Source: a bacterium
GTDB lineage: Bacteria; Chloroflexota; Chloroflexia; Chloroflexales; Kallotenuaceae
DNA length: 33,015 nucleotides
Assembly: GCA_016781525.1 (NCBI GenBank)
Contig: JADDQE010000039.1
Span: 1 to 33,015, forward strand
Direction: 5' to 3'
In this document: piece after piece, positions 14,564 through 22,651 of the stretch
Layout of the letters: each line of letters opens with the position of its first letter
Position numbering within the stretch: position 1 is the stretch's first letter
Made by a program: the position numbers and the translations under genes
Notes under the pieces: generated by a model
Database searches by the model: none
The model's input: the letters and a program-made list of their open reading frames with translations, nothing else
What the model was told of the DNA's origin: nothing

Positions 14564-16534
14564 CTATCCCTTACGCCCAAATTGGCGCTCGAGCTGTGAC
14601 TGGCTCAGCAAGAGCGTGGTCGGCCGGCCGTGTGGACAAGTTCGTGGAAATGCACAGCGCTCCAGCTGCTGAATGAGCTGACGCATCTCCTCATGGGCCA
14701 GGGTTTGGCCGGCACGAACTGCCGAGTGGCAAGCGATTGTGGTTAACATTTTCTCCCGCCAATCGGTGGGCGTTGCTCCGCTGGTATCGTCAAGATGCGC
14801 CGCGAGCTCAAAGAGTGCGGGCGCTACCTGACCTTCGCGCAGCCCGTGCGGCACCGCCCGCACCCGCAGCGTACCCTCCCCAAAGGCTTCGACCTCGAAG
14901 CCCCACTCGTCAAGCACCTCGGTGTGGCCCAGCAGCAGCGTTGCCACCGTCGGCGGTACATCGACCGAGACCGGCAGCAATAGCTGCTGCCGTTGAATTG
15001 GCTGCGAGCCATGCTCGCGCATCAGCCGCTCGAAAACCACCCGCTCGTGGGCGGCGTGCTGATCCACGAGATACATGCCGTCAGGTGCCTCGGCGACGAT
15101 ATATGTTTCGCTGACTTGTCCCACAACGCGTAGCGGTGGTAGACGGGTTGGGGCAGCCGGAACCGGAGGTACGGCGGGGCTCGCCGGGACGGCCGGCGGC
15201 TGGGGCAGTTGCTCACTTATTCCACCGACCGTGCTAGCGGACAACGCAATCCCTGCCGCAGGGTGACGCGGTTCATCCTCAGCTTCGATCGCAGGGTCTG
15301 CCGCCTCATCCAGCGTGGAAGGAGACGCCTGCGCCGGCACGGGCGGCAGCTCCCAGGATGTCTCCTCGGCCTCCGCAGCTGATGAGCGCCCGCTACTGCC
15401 GCCGTACAAGCCCCCTTGGGACCAAGCCGAGCCGTTGCTGGGCTCACGACCCGAGCCAACTTGGCGCAGCTCAATCCGGCGCTGAAGCGTCTCTGCCGCC
15501 CGCGTGCCAGGCAGCGCTAGATCCTGGATGCCGGTCTGCTCAGCAAGAGCGGCACGCACCGCACGCCCCAAAAGCGCGTGAACTTGCGGCTGATACAAGA
15601 ACTTGACTTCGGCCTTGGTCGGGTGAACATTGACATCGACAGCACCGGGCTCGACCTCAATGTTCAGGATCGCCATCGGATGCCGACCCTTCATAAGTAG
15701 GTTATGATAGGCCTCTTCGATGACGTACACCAACGGCCCGCTCGCACGAACCCAACGCTTGTTGACAAACAAGTGGATCGACGAACGTGCCGAGCGGGTC
15801 AGCGACGGATGACTAACATAGCCGTGGATTGAGGTACGCTGCTCGCCTTCACCCGCGGCGTCCTCGACAGCGATGAGCTGACGCGCGACATCCAGCCCGT
15901 AGAGCTCCATGATCGCATCCAGCAGCTGGCCCGAGCCGGGGGTCTGCAAGCTTAGGCGGCCGTCCACGAGCAACGTCCACTTGATCTGCGGATAGGCCAG
16001 CGCATAGTGCTCGATCACGCTGCTAATCTGGGCCGACTCGGTAGCTTCGGAACGGAGAAATTTTAGGCGAGCCGGAGTGTTGTAAAACAAATTCTTGATA
16101 GTGAATGTCGTGCCGGGCGAGCCGCCGCGCGGGGTCCGTCCTTGAATTTCGCCGCCCGCGATCCGCAGCTCGACACCCGTTGGGGCATCCGCGGTTCGCG
16201 TGGTGCACACGACCTGAGAGACCGTTGCAATCGACGGCAACGCTTCGCCTCGAAAGCCTAGCGTGTGGACGTCAAAAAGATCTTCGGCCTCGCGGAGCTT
16301 TGACGTGGCGTGGCGCTGGAACGCTAGCTCGACCTCGTCAGCTGGAATGCCACAGCCGTTGTCACTAATGCGGATTTCGCGTTGACCGCCATTGCGGATC
16401 TCCACGCGTATTTCCGTCGACCCAGCATCAATGGCGTTTTCCACCAGCTCCTTGACCACAGAAGCCGGGCGCTCGACCACCTCTCCAGCGGCAATCTTCG
16501 CCGCCACATCTGCTTCTAGCACCCGTATCGGCAT
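14564..16534 (-). CDS. mutL: DNA mismatch repair protein MutL (endonuclease-type)
   Basis: 656 aa. The GHKL ATPase N-terminus is intact: IAAGEVVERPASVVKELVENAIDAG (residues 15-39 region), DNGCGIP, TSKLREAEDLFDVHTLGFRGEALPSI. A variable linker of about 100 residues rich in Pro, Ala and Ser joins it to the C-terminal domain. There the endonuclease motif DQHAAHERVVFE fits DQHA-x2-E-x4-E, and ACHSAVRAG and CPHGRP (metal-site residues) are present. The protein should therefore nick DNA itself, as expected in bacteria without MutH. The start ATG at 16534 has GAGGGAAC before it. A TATAAT lies at 16571-16576 on the minus strand, without a clear -35. Confidence 0.97.
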   Translation of the reverse strand: MPIRVLEADVAAKIAAGEVVERPASVVKELVENAIDAGSTEIRVEIRNGGQREIRISDNGCGIPADEVELAFQRHATSKLREAEDLFDVHTLGFRGEALPSIATVSQVVCTTRTADAPTGVELRIAGGEIQGRTPRGGSPGTTFTIKNLFYNTPARLKFLRSEATESAQISSVIEHYALAYPQIKWTLLVDGRLSLQTPGSGQLLDAIMELYGLDVARQLIAVEDAAGEGEQRTSIHGYVSHPSLTRSARSSIHLFVNKRWVRASGPLVYVIEEAYHNLLMKGRHPMAILNIEVEPGAVDVNVHPTKAEVKFLYQPQVHALLGRAVRAALAEQTGIQDLALPGTRAAETLQRRIELRQVGSGREPSNGSAWSQGGLYGGSSGRSSAAEAEETSWELPPVPAQASPSTLDEAADPAIEAEDEPRHPAAGIALSASTVGGISEQLPQPPAVPASPAVPPVPAAPTRLPPLRVVGQVSETYIVAEAPDGMYLVDQHAAHERVVFERLMREHGSQPIQRQQLLLPVSVDVPPTVATLLLGHTEVLDEWGFEVEAFGEGTLRVRAVPHGLREGQVAPALFELAAHLDDTSGATPTDWREKMLTTIACHSAVRAGQTLAHEEMRQLIQQLERCAFPRTCPHGRPTTLLLSQSQLERQFGRKG

Positions 16535-16570
16535 GAGTTCCCTCGATAGCGCACTCGAATGTTTGTTCGA

Positions 16571-16576
16571 ATTATA
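16571..16576 (-). promoter_or_regulatory. Probable -10 box of the mutL promoter
   Basis: A perfect TATAAT on the minus strand, 36 nt before the mutL start. I see no matching -35 at 16-18 nt. Confidence 0.35.
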
Positions 16577-16638
16577 ACATAAGGCTTCCTCAAACGGCTC
16601 GAACGCGTCATAAACGTGGAGCGCATTATTGAGCGAGC

Positions 16639-17787
16639 CTAGGGCGTTTCTGGTGTAGTCGAGACCAAGGTCGGCGTAGCAGCGGCTGCGCTTGACGAAG
16701 CGCCGGTCCTGGTCAGCGTAGGGATGGGAGCGGGAGATTGATCTGAGGTACTCGCACGACCGCCGCCGACGGCAATATAGTAGTAGCTGCCAAAAATCAC
16801 CCCAGCTAACACCATCGCGGCGAGAGCATACAGCAGTAATGAGCGCAATGGATTGCCAGCCGCTGCTGCAGGGGGGCTAGGGACGGGTGGGGTGACCGTG
16901 CGCCGCTCGCCTTTTCGGCGCTCCACCGCAGGCGGTGACCCGTAGACCGGATGCAGTCGCTCGGTCCCACTCTGCTGACTGGTGCCGGCACCTTTACTGG
17001 TTACAAGACGGGCTATCGCCGTAGTCTGTGGCTGCTCGCGCGGCTCGATCGGCTCCGACTTGAACGTAAGCTCAACCACCCGAACTGCCACAATCGTGAT
17101 GTTGTCGGGCCCGCCTCGATCATTGGCCAATTGTACTAATCGTGCGCACGCGTCGTCGAGCGGAACCTTTGTAACCGCAAGCGCGATCTCGTTCGCCAGC
17201 ACCTGCCCATGTAAGCCATCACTGCACAAGACGATAATATCGTCTTTCAGAAGAGGCTCCCGAAAGGTATCGACCTCAATTGTGGGGCGGTGCCCAATCG
17301 CCCGCGTGATAATGTTGCGGTAGGAGCTTTCGCGGGCCTGCGCCTCGGTCAACATGCCGGCGGCCACCTGCTCCGCGACAAAGGAGTGGTCTCGTGTAAT
17401 CTGGCGCGGCTTGCCACCGCGGATTAGGTAGGCCCGGCAATCACCGACATTGGCAATCGTAACCGCGTCGTCGCGGAACACTGCGGCGACGCCGGTGGTG
17501 CCCATTTTTCCACCGCCCTGCTCGAAGACGACCTGATTCGACGTCTCGAAGGCCGCCGTTAGCGCAGATGCAGCATCACGATTATCGGAGCCATAGTAGC
17601 GAGAGATAATGGTCTTGACGGCCAGATCGCTGGCAACTTCGCCGCTGGCAAACCCACCAATACCATCGCAGACCACAAACAGCGCACCCGTCGCAGCGCG
17701 CTCGCCTCCCGCCTCGACGCCATAGCTATCCTCATTATGATCGCGCGTCTTGCCAGCGTCGGTGCGTGCGGCGTGGCGTAACTGCAT
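16639..17787 (-). CDS. PP2C-family serine/threonine phosphatase with C-terminal membrane span
   Basis: 382 aa from the ATG at 17787 (GGAG 5 nt before); in-frame codons extend to 17829. The catalytic domain (about 1-240) has the metal-binding aspartates in TRDHNEDSYGV and FVVCDGIGGFASGEVASD, then GTTGVAAVF, VGDCRAYLIR, ITRDHSFVAEQ, LCSDGLHGQV and the closing GGPDNITIVAVR. A Pro/Thr-rich linker, one membrane span (LLLYALAAMVLAGVIFGSYYYIAV) and a Ser/Thr/Pro-rich tail follow. It likely reverses Hanks-type Ser/Thr kinase signalling at the membrane. No kinase gene is next to it in this window, unlike the common stp-pkn pairs. Confidence 0.92.
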   Translation of the reverse strand: MQLRHAARTDAGKTRDHNEDSYGVEAGGERAATGALFVVCDGIGGFASGEVASDLAVKTIISRYYGSDNRDAASALTAAFETSNQVVFEQGGGKMGTTGVAAVFRDDAVTIANVGDCRAYLIRGGKPRQITRDHSFVAEQVAAGMLTEAQARESSYRNIITRAIGHRPTIEVDTFREPLLKDDIIVLCSDGLHGQVLANEIALAVTKVPLDDACARLVQLANDRGGPDNITIVAVRVVELTFKSEPIEPREQPQTTAIARLVTSKGAGTSQQSGTERLHPVYGSPPAVERRKGERRTVTPPVPSPPAAAAGNPLRSLLLYALAAMVLAGVIFGSYYYIAVGGGRASTSDQSPAPIPTLTRTGASSSAAAATPTLVSTTPETP

Positions 17788-17950
17788 AATGGCTCCGTTG
17801 GTCATGGGACGCCTGATTGCGACGCCCAAGGGCTCGTCACAAACTTAAATAAGGCATGTTGATGCCTCGAATCCGCGCCAGTATAGCATAGCCGATCAGC
17901 CGCGGCAACAATTGGCGTCATGCCGTGGTGCATAAAACAATAGCCAATTG

Positions 17951-17956
17951 TATAAT
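17951..17956 (+). promoter_or_regulatory. -10 box of the ROK kinase promoter
   Basis: A perfect TATAAT, 48 nt before the chosen ATG. The -35 at the best spacing (GTGCAT, 17928-17933) is weak, with 3 of 6 matches. Confidence 0.5.
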
Positions 17957-18004
17957 AGCCGGGCGTCGGGTATCGACGACCGCGTGAGAAGGATGCGAGT
18001 ACGT

Positions 18005-18940
18005 ATGAAATATGTCATCGGCATTGACCTGGGTGGCACACAGCTGCGGGCAGTATTGATTGACCATGACGGTGATATTCTGGCATACCAGCGAACGGAT
18101 ACTGCCGCTGAAAGCGGTCCCTCTGGCGTCATTGCGCAGATCGACCAGCTGATCAACCAGGTGAGTGCCCAGGTCGACCGACAACAGGTTCTCGGCATTG
18201 GGGTTGGTACACCCGGGCCGCTCGATCCTTTCACAGGTGTTGTGCTCGAGGCTCCGAATCTTCACGGCTGGGTTAACGTGCCTCTGAAAGCAATCTTGGA
18301 GGAGCGCACCAGCCTTCCCGTTCATGTCGGAAATGATGCCAATGCGGCTGCGCTCGGCGAGTGGCGCTTCGGCAGCGGGCGGGGATGCCAAGATTTCATT
18401 TATGTCACAATTAGTACAGGCATCGGCGGCGGCGTCGTCAGCAACGGCAAGCTGCTACTGGGACATAAAGGTATAGCCGGCGAGGTCGGGCATATGACGA
18501 TCCAGACGGACGGCCCGGTATGCGGCTGCGGCAATATCGGCTGCTGGGAGGTCGTTGCCTCCGGCACAGCGCTTGCACGCGGCGCGACGGCGGCACTTCA
18601 ACGCGGACATCCATCGCTCATCAACGATATAGCCGCCGGAGGCCCGATCGAGGGGTGGCATATTGCGGCCGCGGCGGAGCGCGGCGACTCATTGGCGCAA
18701 ACGCTGATGCGCCGCGAGGGTGAGCTGATCGGCGTTGGCCTTGTCAACCTCCTGCACCTGTATGCTCCTGAACGAATCGCTCTTGGCGGCGGCGTCACAA
18801 AAAGCATGGCGCTGCTCGAGCCATACATGCGCAGTATTATCGCCGAGCGTGCAATGCGGCCATATCAAGATGCGGTGATCGAGCTTACAACCCTTGGAGA
18901 TCGCGTCGGGGTGATTGGCGCGGCCGCGTTGGTACTGTAG
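18005..18940 (+). CDS. glk: ROK-family sugar kinase, glucokinase-like
   Basis: 311 aa from the ATG at 18005. The phosphate-binding motif is GIDLGGTQLRAV (from residue 5). GIGVGTPGPLD and GNDANAAALGEW (substrate Asn/Asp) follow, then STGIGGGVV and GEVGHMTI with the zinc-ligand His163. The ROK zinc motif CGCGNIGCWE carries Cys173, Cys175 and Cys180. Such proteins phosphorylate glucose or related hexoses with ATP; ROK repressors are excluded because there is no N-terminal helix-turn-helix. Exact sugar specificity is not certain. The N-terminal start could be 12 codons or fewer upstream, but the family begins at MKYVIGIDLGG. Confidence 0.93.
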   Translation: MKYVIGIDLGGTQLRAVLIDHDGDILAYQRTDTAAESGPSGVIAQIDQLINQVSAQVDRQQVLGIGVGTPGPLDPFTGVVLEAPNLHGWVNVPLKAILEERTSLPVHVGNDANAAALGEWRFGSGRGCQDFIYVTISTGIGGGVVSNGKLLLGHKGIAGEVGHMTIQTDGPVCGCGNIGCWEVVASGTALARGATAALQRGHPSLINDIAAGGPIEGWHIAAAAERGDSLAQTLMRREGELIGVGLVNLLHLYAPERIALGGGVTKSMALLEPYMRSIIAERAMRPYQDAVIELTTLGDRVGVIGAAALVL

Positions 18941-19049
18941 GCACGCCCTCATCGCCAGCGACCTATCTGACCAGCGGCCGCCTTGAGCGCATCTACAAAG
19001 CAAGGGGGTCAGATGGCTTGTCCAAGCTTCTCTGGCGACCTACCACAAG

Positions 19050-19076
19050 CAGCCCGATGGTCTAACCATCGGGCTG
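19050..19076. terminator. Hairpin between convergent ROK and Sak4-like genes
   Basis: A perfect 12-bp stem CAGCCCGATGGT (19050-19061) with its complement (19065-19076) and the 3-nt loop CTA. It has no good T-tract on either side. It lies between two converging genes, so a bidirectional terminator or mRNA end-protecting structure is likely. Confidence 0.6.
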
Positions 19077-19102
19077 TGTAACGGTTGCAGCGGTAACGAA
19101 CG

Positions 19103-20050
19103 TTATGCGGCTGCACTCTCGGCGTCCGAGCTCCGAGCCTTCACCTCGGCCGCAATCTCGACCCACTCCTGCACAGTTGAGGGCTTGTCGGACGTATAGC
19201 CAAGAAAGGCCTCGACATCCTCCCATTCCGTGCCGCCAATAATCTCAGCATAGCGCGCGAAGAAGCGGCGCTCGGCATCGCGGGCGGTTCTTGGCGCTGC
19301 AGCGGCGCGTGCTTCCGCCGCCGGAAAGGGCGAAACGTTGGACAGATCGCTTGCAGGCGCCGGATCTTCCACAGGAGCCTGTTCGGGGTACAACGTGGCA
19401 ATTGTGGCCGGGTACTCTTGATTCAGTTGCAAGTGCCGGGGCCGCGGTGGCTTATTAATCGGCGTGATTGTGCGGCGCGCGCCGTCCCGCTCCACCAGCA
19501 ATACTGCGTCGGCTTCGTAGCTGATATTGGCGTCGGCTAGCACATCCAGCCCAACGTCCTTGAGCGCCGAGCCGTTGCTCTGGTACTTCTTAGTGAGATG
19601 GCCAATAATAATGATATGGAAGCCAGCCTGCTTGAGCTCCGTCAGCGCGGTGTAGATCGCCTGCATGTTGCGGTTGATCGACGCGTGCTCGTCGTAGGAG
19701 AGCGCTGTCTTGCGATCCGTTTCTGCACCGGCACGCTGTTGTGCATACTGTCGCATGGCCTGCAGCACCTTTGAGATGCTGTCGAGGATTACGGTATCAC
19801 CTGTCTTGCCAACGCGCTTGATCTCACGCATCGCGTCAAGCAGCTGGCGTAGCGACAAGGTTTGCACTGCTTGGATGTCCGGGTGAACGCCCGGCTTGTT
19901 AAGCAGGCTTTGCGACGCGCCTTCGGTATCCAGCACCCAGACAGTGCCGCCGCGCCGCGCGCTTGCGGCCAGATGCGATTTACCGGAACCCGCCTGACCA
20001 GTTAAGATAAATAAAGAACCGGTGCGGAGTTGATCGAGGCGCTGGAACAT
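19103..20050 (-). CDS. RecA-like P-loop ATPase resembling phage Sak4 recombinases
   Basis: 315 aa from the ATG at 20050, which has AAGGAG 9 nt upstream; ATGs at 20089 and further up lack a binding site. Walker A is GQAGSGKS (residues 18-25), and the Walker B region is TVILDS (86-91). VWVLDTEGASQSLL and the ATP-sensing stretch IIIIGHLTKKYQSNG (147-160) with the following ALKDVGLDVLADANISYEADAVLLVERDG match the AAA_24/Sak4 RecA-core proteins of phages. They act in single-strand annealing or recombination. The C-terminal 100 residues (RFFARYAEIIGGTEWEDVEAFLG) form a separate helical tail. No other phage gene is nearby. I call the fold with confidence and the cellular role as inference. Confidence 0.78.
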   Translation of the reverse strand: MFQRLDQLRTGSLFILTGQAGSGKSHLAASARRGGTVWVLDTEGASQSLLNKPGVHPDIQAVQTLSLRQLLDAMREIKRVGKTGDTVILDSISKVLQAMRQYAQQRAGAETDRKTALSYDEHASINRNMQAIYTALTELKQAGFHIIIIGHLTKKYQSNGSALKDVGLDVLADANISYEADAVLLVERDGARRTITPINKPPRPRHLQLNQEYPATIATLYPEQAPVEDPAPASDLSNVSPFPAAEARAAAAPRTARDAERRFFARYAEIIGGTEWEDVEAFLGYTSDKPSTVQEWVEIAAEVKARSSDAESAAA

Positions 20051-20105
20051 GGGGTGAAACTCCTTGAAAACGTAGACACTCGAACTCATGTGCTGTTTGC
20101 GGCGC

Positions 20106-20134
20106 AGTATAGCACATATGTTTCGCAATGTCTA
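20106..20134 (-). promoter_or_regulatory. Promoter of the Sak4-like gene
   Basis: On the minus strand: -35 TAGACA (20129-20134, 5 of 6), a 17-nt spacer and -10 TATACT (20106-20111, 5 of 6). The expected start near 20099 gives a leader of about 50 nt to the ATG at 20050. This supports the downstream start codon. Confidence 0.6.
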
Positions 20135-20259
20135 GCAGCAACTCGAATTTTCGTCGCTACCCGCGTACAGCATGCCCAAGCCCAGGCGGTTGCCTAGCAT
20201 TAACCAATTTGCTTCACATTAAAGGTACGAACAGCCTGGTGTTATGAGGCACAAGCGGC

Positions 20260-20265
20260 TATAAT
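20260..20265 (+). promoter_or_regulatory. -10 box upstream of the glycosyltransferase leader
   Basis: TATAAT with a poor -35 (TGGTGT at the best spacing). The transcript from here would start about 75 nt before the upstream ORF at 20346. Confidence 0.35.
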
Positions 20266-20345
20266 GCCGCAGGCTACAAGCTGCCCCCGAGAGCGTGTCA
20301 AGATTTCAGCCAATCACGCCTCTGCCCCGTACATTGGAGGACGGT

Positions 20346-20393
20346 ATGAATCCCACGAAATCAACATCTGTGCAAGAGGATCTTGATGGTTGA
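20346..20393 (+). CDS. Upstream ORF overlapping the start of the glycosyltransferase gene
   Basis: A 15-codon ORF ([15 protein letters not shown]) whose ATG has a strong ribosome binding site (TTGGAGGACGGT). It is in another frame than the glycosyltransferase, and its TGA at 20391-20393 lies 5 nt past the beginning of that gene's ATG at 20386. The stop/start overlap suggests translational coupling or a regulatory leader peptide. No attenuator structure is obvious, and it could also be an accidental ORF. Confidence 0.45.
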   Translation: MNPTKSTSVQEDLDG

Positions 20394-21780
20394 ACGTCTT
20401 GGCCGCCGGCTTGCGGGGAGCGTACTGCTCTGGGATTTGATCCTCACCGTTGTGGCACTGCGGATCGCTACAGCACTGCGCTTGTCGCTAGGCTACGGCA
20501 ATGATTTGAACCCGGAAGTGGCGTCCCTGCCGTGGCAGCTCTATGGCTTCGTCGTGTGCGTGTGGACGATTGTGTTTCTGCTACTCACACCGCAACGCGC
20601 AATCTTCTTTTCCACACTGCTTGAAGCAATTGGACGGCTCCTCGCCGCAACAGGGCTCGCGGTGCTCGCCTTTGCCGGTCTGCTGTATCTCTCTTTCCGC
20701 GATATCTCACGCTTACAGTTTCTGTACTTTGCCGGCTTGGACCTCATCCTGCTGCTCGCATGGCACCTCTTCGTCCGTTTTGCCCTGCGGGTACGTAGTT
20801 ACTACGGCAGACAACGCCGGATCCTGATTGTCGGCTCCGGCATTGAGGCACAGCGGCTAGTTCACGAATTTGAGCGCAAGCCGTGGGTCGGAGTTCAGGT
20901 CGTGGGCTACACCAGCGACGCACCCCTCGTCGATTCACAGTTGCCCATCCTCGGCCGTATCGTAGACACGCCGCGCGTTGTACGCGAACAGGGTATCGAC
21001 GAGGTGGTCTTCGTAACGCAGCAGCACGAAGAGGTAGCACGGTTATCACTACAGCTGGTACAGCAGCCTGTGATGCTCCATATGGTCCCGACCATGCTCG
21101 ACCTTGCTTTTGCCCGCACACCAGTCGATACGTTAGGGGGCATTCCGCTCATCAGCCTCCGCGAGTCGGCTCTGACCGAAGCGCAGCGTATCCTTAAGCG
21201 CTTGTTCGATGTCGTGGGAAGTGCCGTGCTGCTGACTATTCTCAGCCCAATCATGGTGCTGATCGCGATCGCAATCAAGCTCGAGTCGCCAGGTCCGATC
21301 TTTTTCGCCCAAGAGCGCATCGGCGAGCATGGCCAGCGCTTCCGGATGATCAAGTTCCGGAGCATGTATCAGGACGCCGAGCGCCGCTGGCACGAAGTCG
21401 CCCAGCGAGACGGGCAGGGACGGCTGCTCCATAAGCGTACCGATGATCCTCGTATCACACGGGTGGGCTTGCGGCTTCGCCGGATGAGCCTCGACGAGCT
21501 GCCGCAGCTTATCAACGTGCTTCTCGGCGAGATGAGCTTAGTCGGGCCACGACCGGAAATGCCGTATGTCGCCATGGAGTACGAGCCATGGCAGTGGCAG
21601 CGCTTTCGTATCCCGCCCGGCATGACGGGCTGGTGGCAAGTCAACGGCCGGAGCAATAAGCTCATGCACCTGCACACCGAAGACGACCTGTTCTATATCC
21701 AGAACTATAGCTTCTGGTTGGACATCAAGATTCTTTGGATGACAGTGGGCGTCGTCTTCCGGGGTCGTGGGGCGTTTTGA
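20386..21780 (+). CDS. Exopolysaccharide polyprenyl-phosphate glycosyl-1-phosphate transferase
   Basis: 464 aa, WbaP/WcaJ-like enzyme that starts a polysaccharide repeat unit by moving a sugar-1-phosphate to undecaprenyl phosphate. There are four N-terminal membrane spans (for example [37 protein letters not shown]). A soluble nucleotide-binding-like domain ([20 protein letters not shown]) follows, then the C-terminal sugar transferase core: [75 protein letters not shown] (catalytic DE pair and GPRP), and [13 protein letters not shown]. The ATG at 20386 has AGAGGA 5 nt before. It is followed by a Wzz-like gene with its own promoter. Confidence 0.93.
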   Translation: MVERLGRRLAGSVLLWDLILTVVALRIATALRLSLGYGNDLNPEVASLPWQLYGFVVCVWTIVFLLLTPQRAIFFSTLLEAIGRLLAATGLAVLAFAGLLYLSFRDISRLQFLYFAGLDLILLLAWHLFVRFALRVRSYYGRQRRILIVGSGIEAQRLVHEFERKPWVGVQVVGYTSDAPLVDSQLPILGRIVDTPRVVREQGIDEVVFVTQQHEEVARLSLQLVQQPVMLHMVPTMLDLAFARTPVDTLGGIPLISLRESALTEAQRILKRLFDVVGSAVLLTILSPIMVLIAIAIKLESPGPIFFAQERIGEHGQRFRMIKFRSMYQDAERRWHEVAQRDGQGRLLHKRTDDPRITRVGLRLRRMSLDELPQLINVLLGEMSLVGPRPEMPYVAMEYEPWQWQRFRIPPGMTGWWQVNGRSNKLMHLHTEDDLFYIQNYSFWLDIKILWMTVGVVFRGRGAF

Positions 21781-21805
21781 CGTCGGCTTCCGCGCTCATT
21801 ATAAT
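21777..21805 (+). promoter_or_regulatory. Promoter of the Wzz-like gene
   Basis: TTGACG (21777-21782, overlapping the stop codon of the previous gene), a 17-nt spacer and a perfect TATAAT (21800-21805). Start about 47 nt before the ATG at 21859. The two polysaccharide genes can thus be expressed separately. Confidence 0.8.
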
Positions 21806-21858
21806 TTGTGGTGCGCTCGTCCAGCGTTTTCACCTTTCAACGGTAGTAAAGGGTTTGA

Positions 21859-22551
21859 ATGGAACAGGAGATCGACGTTCGGCAATATATTGTAGCGATC
21901 CTGAGGCGCTGGCCCTGGATTGTTGCATGCGCACTTCTCGCTGCCTTGATTGCATTTAGCGTCTCGATGGCAATGCCCAAAACCTATAGGGCAACGGCAA
22001 GCATGCTTGTCTTCATCCGCCAAACGGGCTCACAGGTAGGCGCGAATGACCCGGTTTTGAAGATCGAGACAATTGACGTGGCTGCACGCCGACAAGGGCT
22101 AATCGCGCTGGCGGAGAGCGAAACAATCGAGGCTCAACTGCCGTCCGACATAACGCAGCGCGCTGTTGCCGCGCCGTACCGTCCTGGAATGATCGTGCAA
22201 AGGGAGCTGATCGAGGCAACAGCCCAAGGCGACCTCCTGGAGATTGAGGCGACAGCTGGCTCTCCCGAGCAAGCCCAGGCGCTTGCGAATGCGTGGGCCG
22301 ATACGTACGCCGCCCATGTTGCCGAGCTGTACACTGACCAGCACTCCACTGTCCAGCGCGCAGGCACCGCACTGTTACCGCTTGCGCCATCTGGACCTGC
22401 GACGGCACGTAATACTGCAACCGCGGCGCTCGCGGGCATGTTGCTCGGCATTACGCTAGCCCTCGTCTCGTCGCTCACCGGAGCATTGTCCACCACGCCA
22501 GCTCGGACACCCAACGAGCGTCCAGCAGCTCATCCTTCCCCAACACGTTAG
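21859..22551 (+). CDS. Wzz/capsule chain-length-determinant-like membrane protein
   Basis: 230 aa. The N-terminus (EIDVRQYIVAILRRWPWIVACALLAALIAF...) is the usual Wzz entry into the first membrane span (about 19-40), followed by PKTYRATASMLV. The second span lies near residues 185-210 (ATAALAGMLLGITLALVSSLTGAL). The middle helical part carries an NAWADTYAAHVAELY stretch. There is no C-terminal tyrosine kinase domain. The tail after span 2 is short and Pro/Ala-rich, without the tyrosine cluster of BY-kinase adaptors. It is likely to control chain length or export of the polymer begun by the upstream transferase. The ribosome binding site is AAAGGG. Confidence 0.87.
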   Translation: MEQEIDVRQYIVAILRRWPWIVACALLAALIAFSVSMAMPKTYRATASMLVFIRQTGSQVGANDPVLKIETIDVAARRQGLIALAESETIEAQLPSDITQRAVAAPYRPGMIVQRELIEATAQGDLLEIEATAGSPEQAQALANAWADTYAAHVAELYTDQHSTVQRAGTALLPLAPSGPATARNTATAALAGMLLGITLALVSSLTGALSTTPARTPNERPAAHPSPTR

Positions 22552-22562
22552 ACCGCATCGCA

Positions 22563-22607
22563 CGGCAAGACGAAGAGGATGCACAGAGCATCCTCTTCGT
22601 CTTGCCG
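22563..22607. repeat. Perfect 20-bp inverted repeat between convergent wzz-like and rlmD-like genes
   Basis: Arms 22563-22582 and 22588-22607 are perfect complements with the 5-nt loop ACAGA. It has no T-tract on either strand. It likely serves as a shared transcript end for the two convergent genes. Confidence 0.75.
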
Positions 22608-22651
22608 CACCGCCGCACAATTGGTTTGGTGCTCATCTGCAGCTAGCCGCA

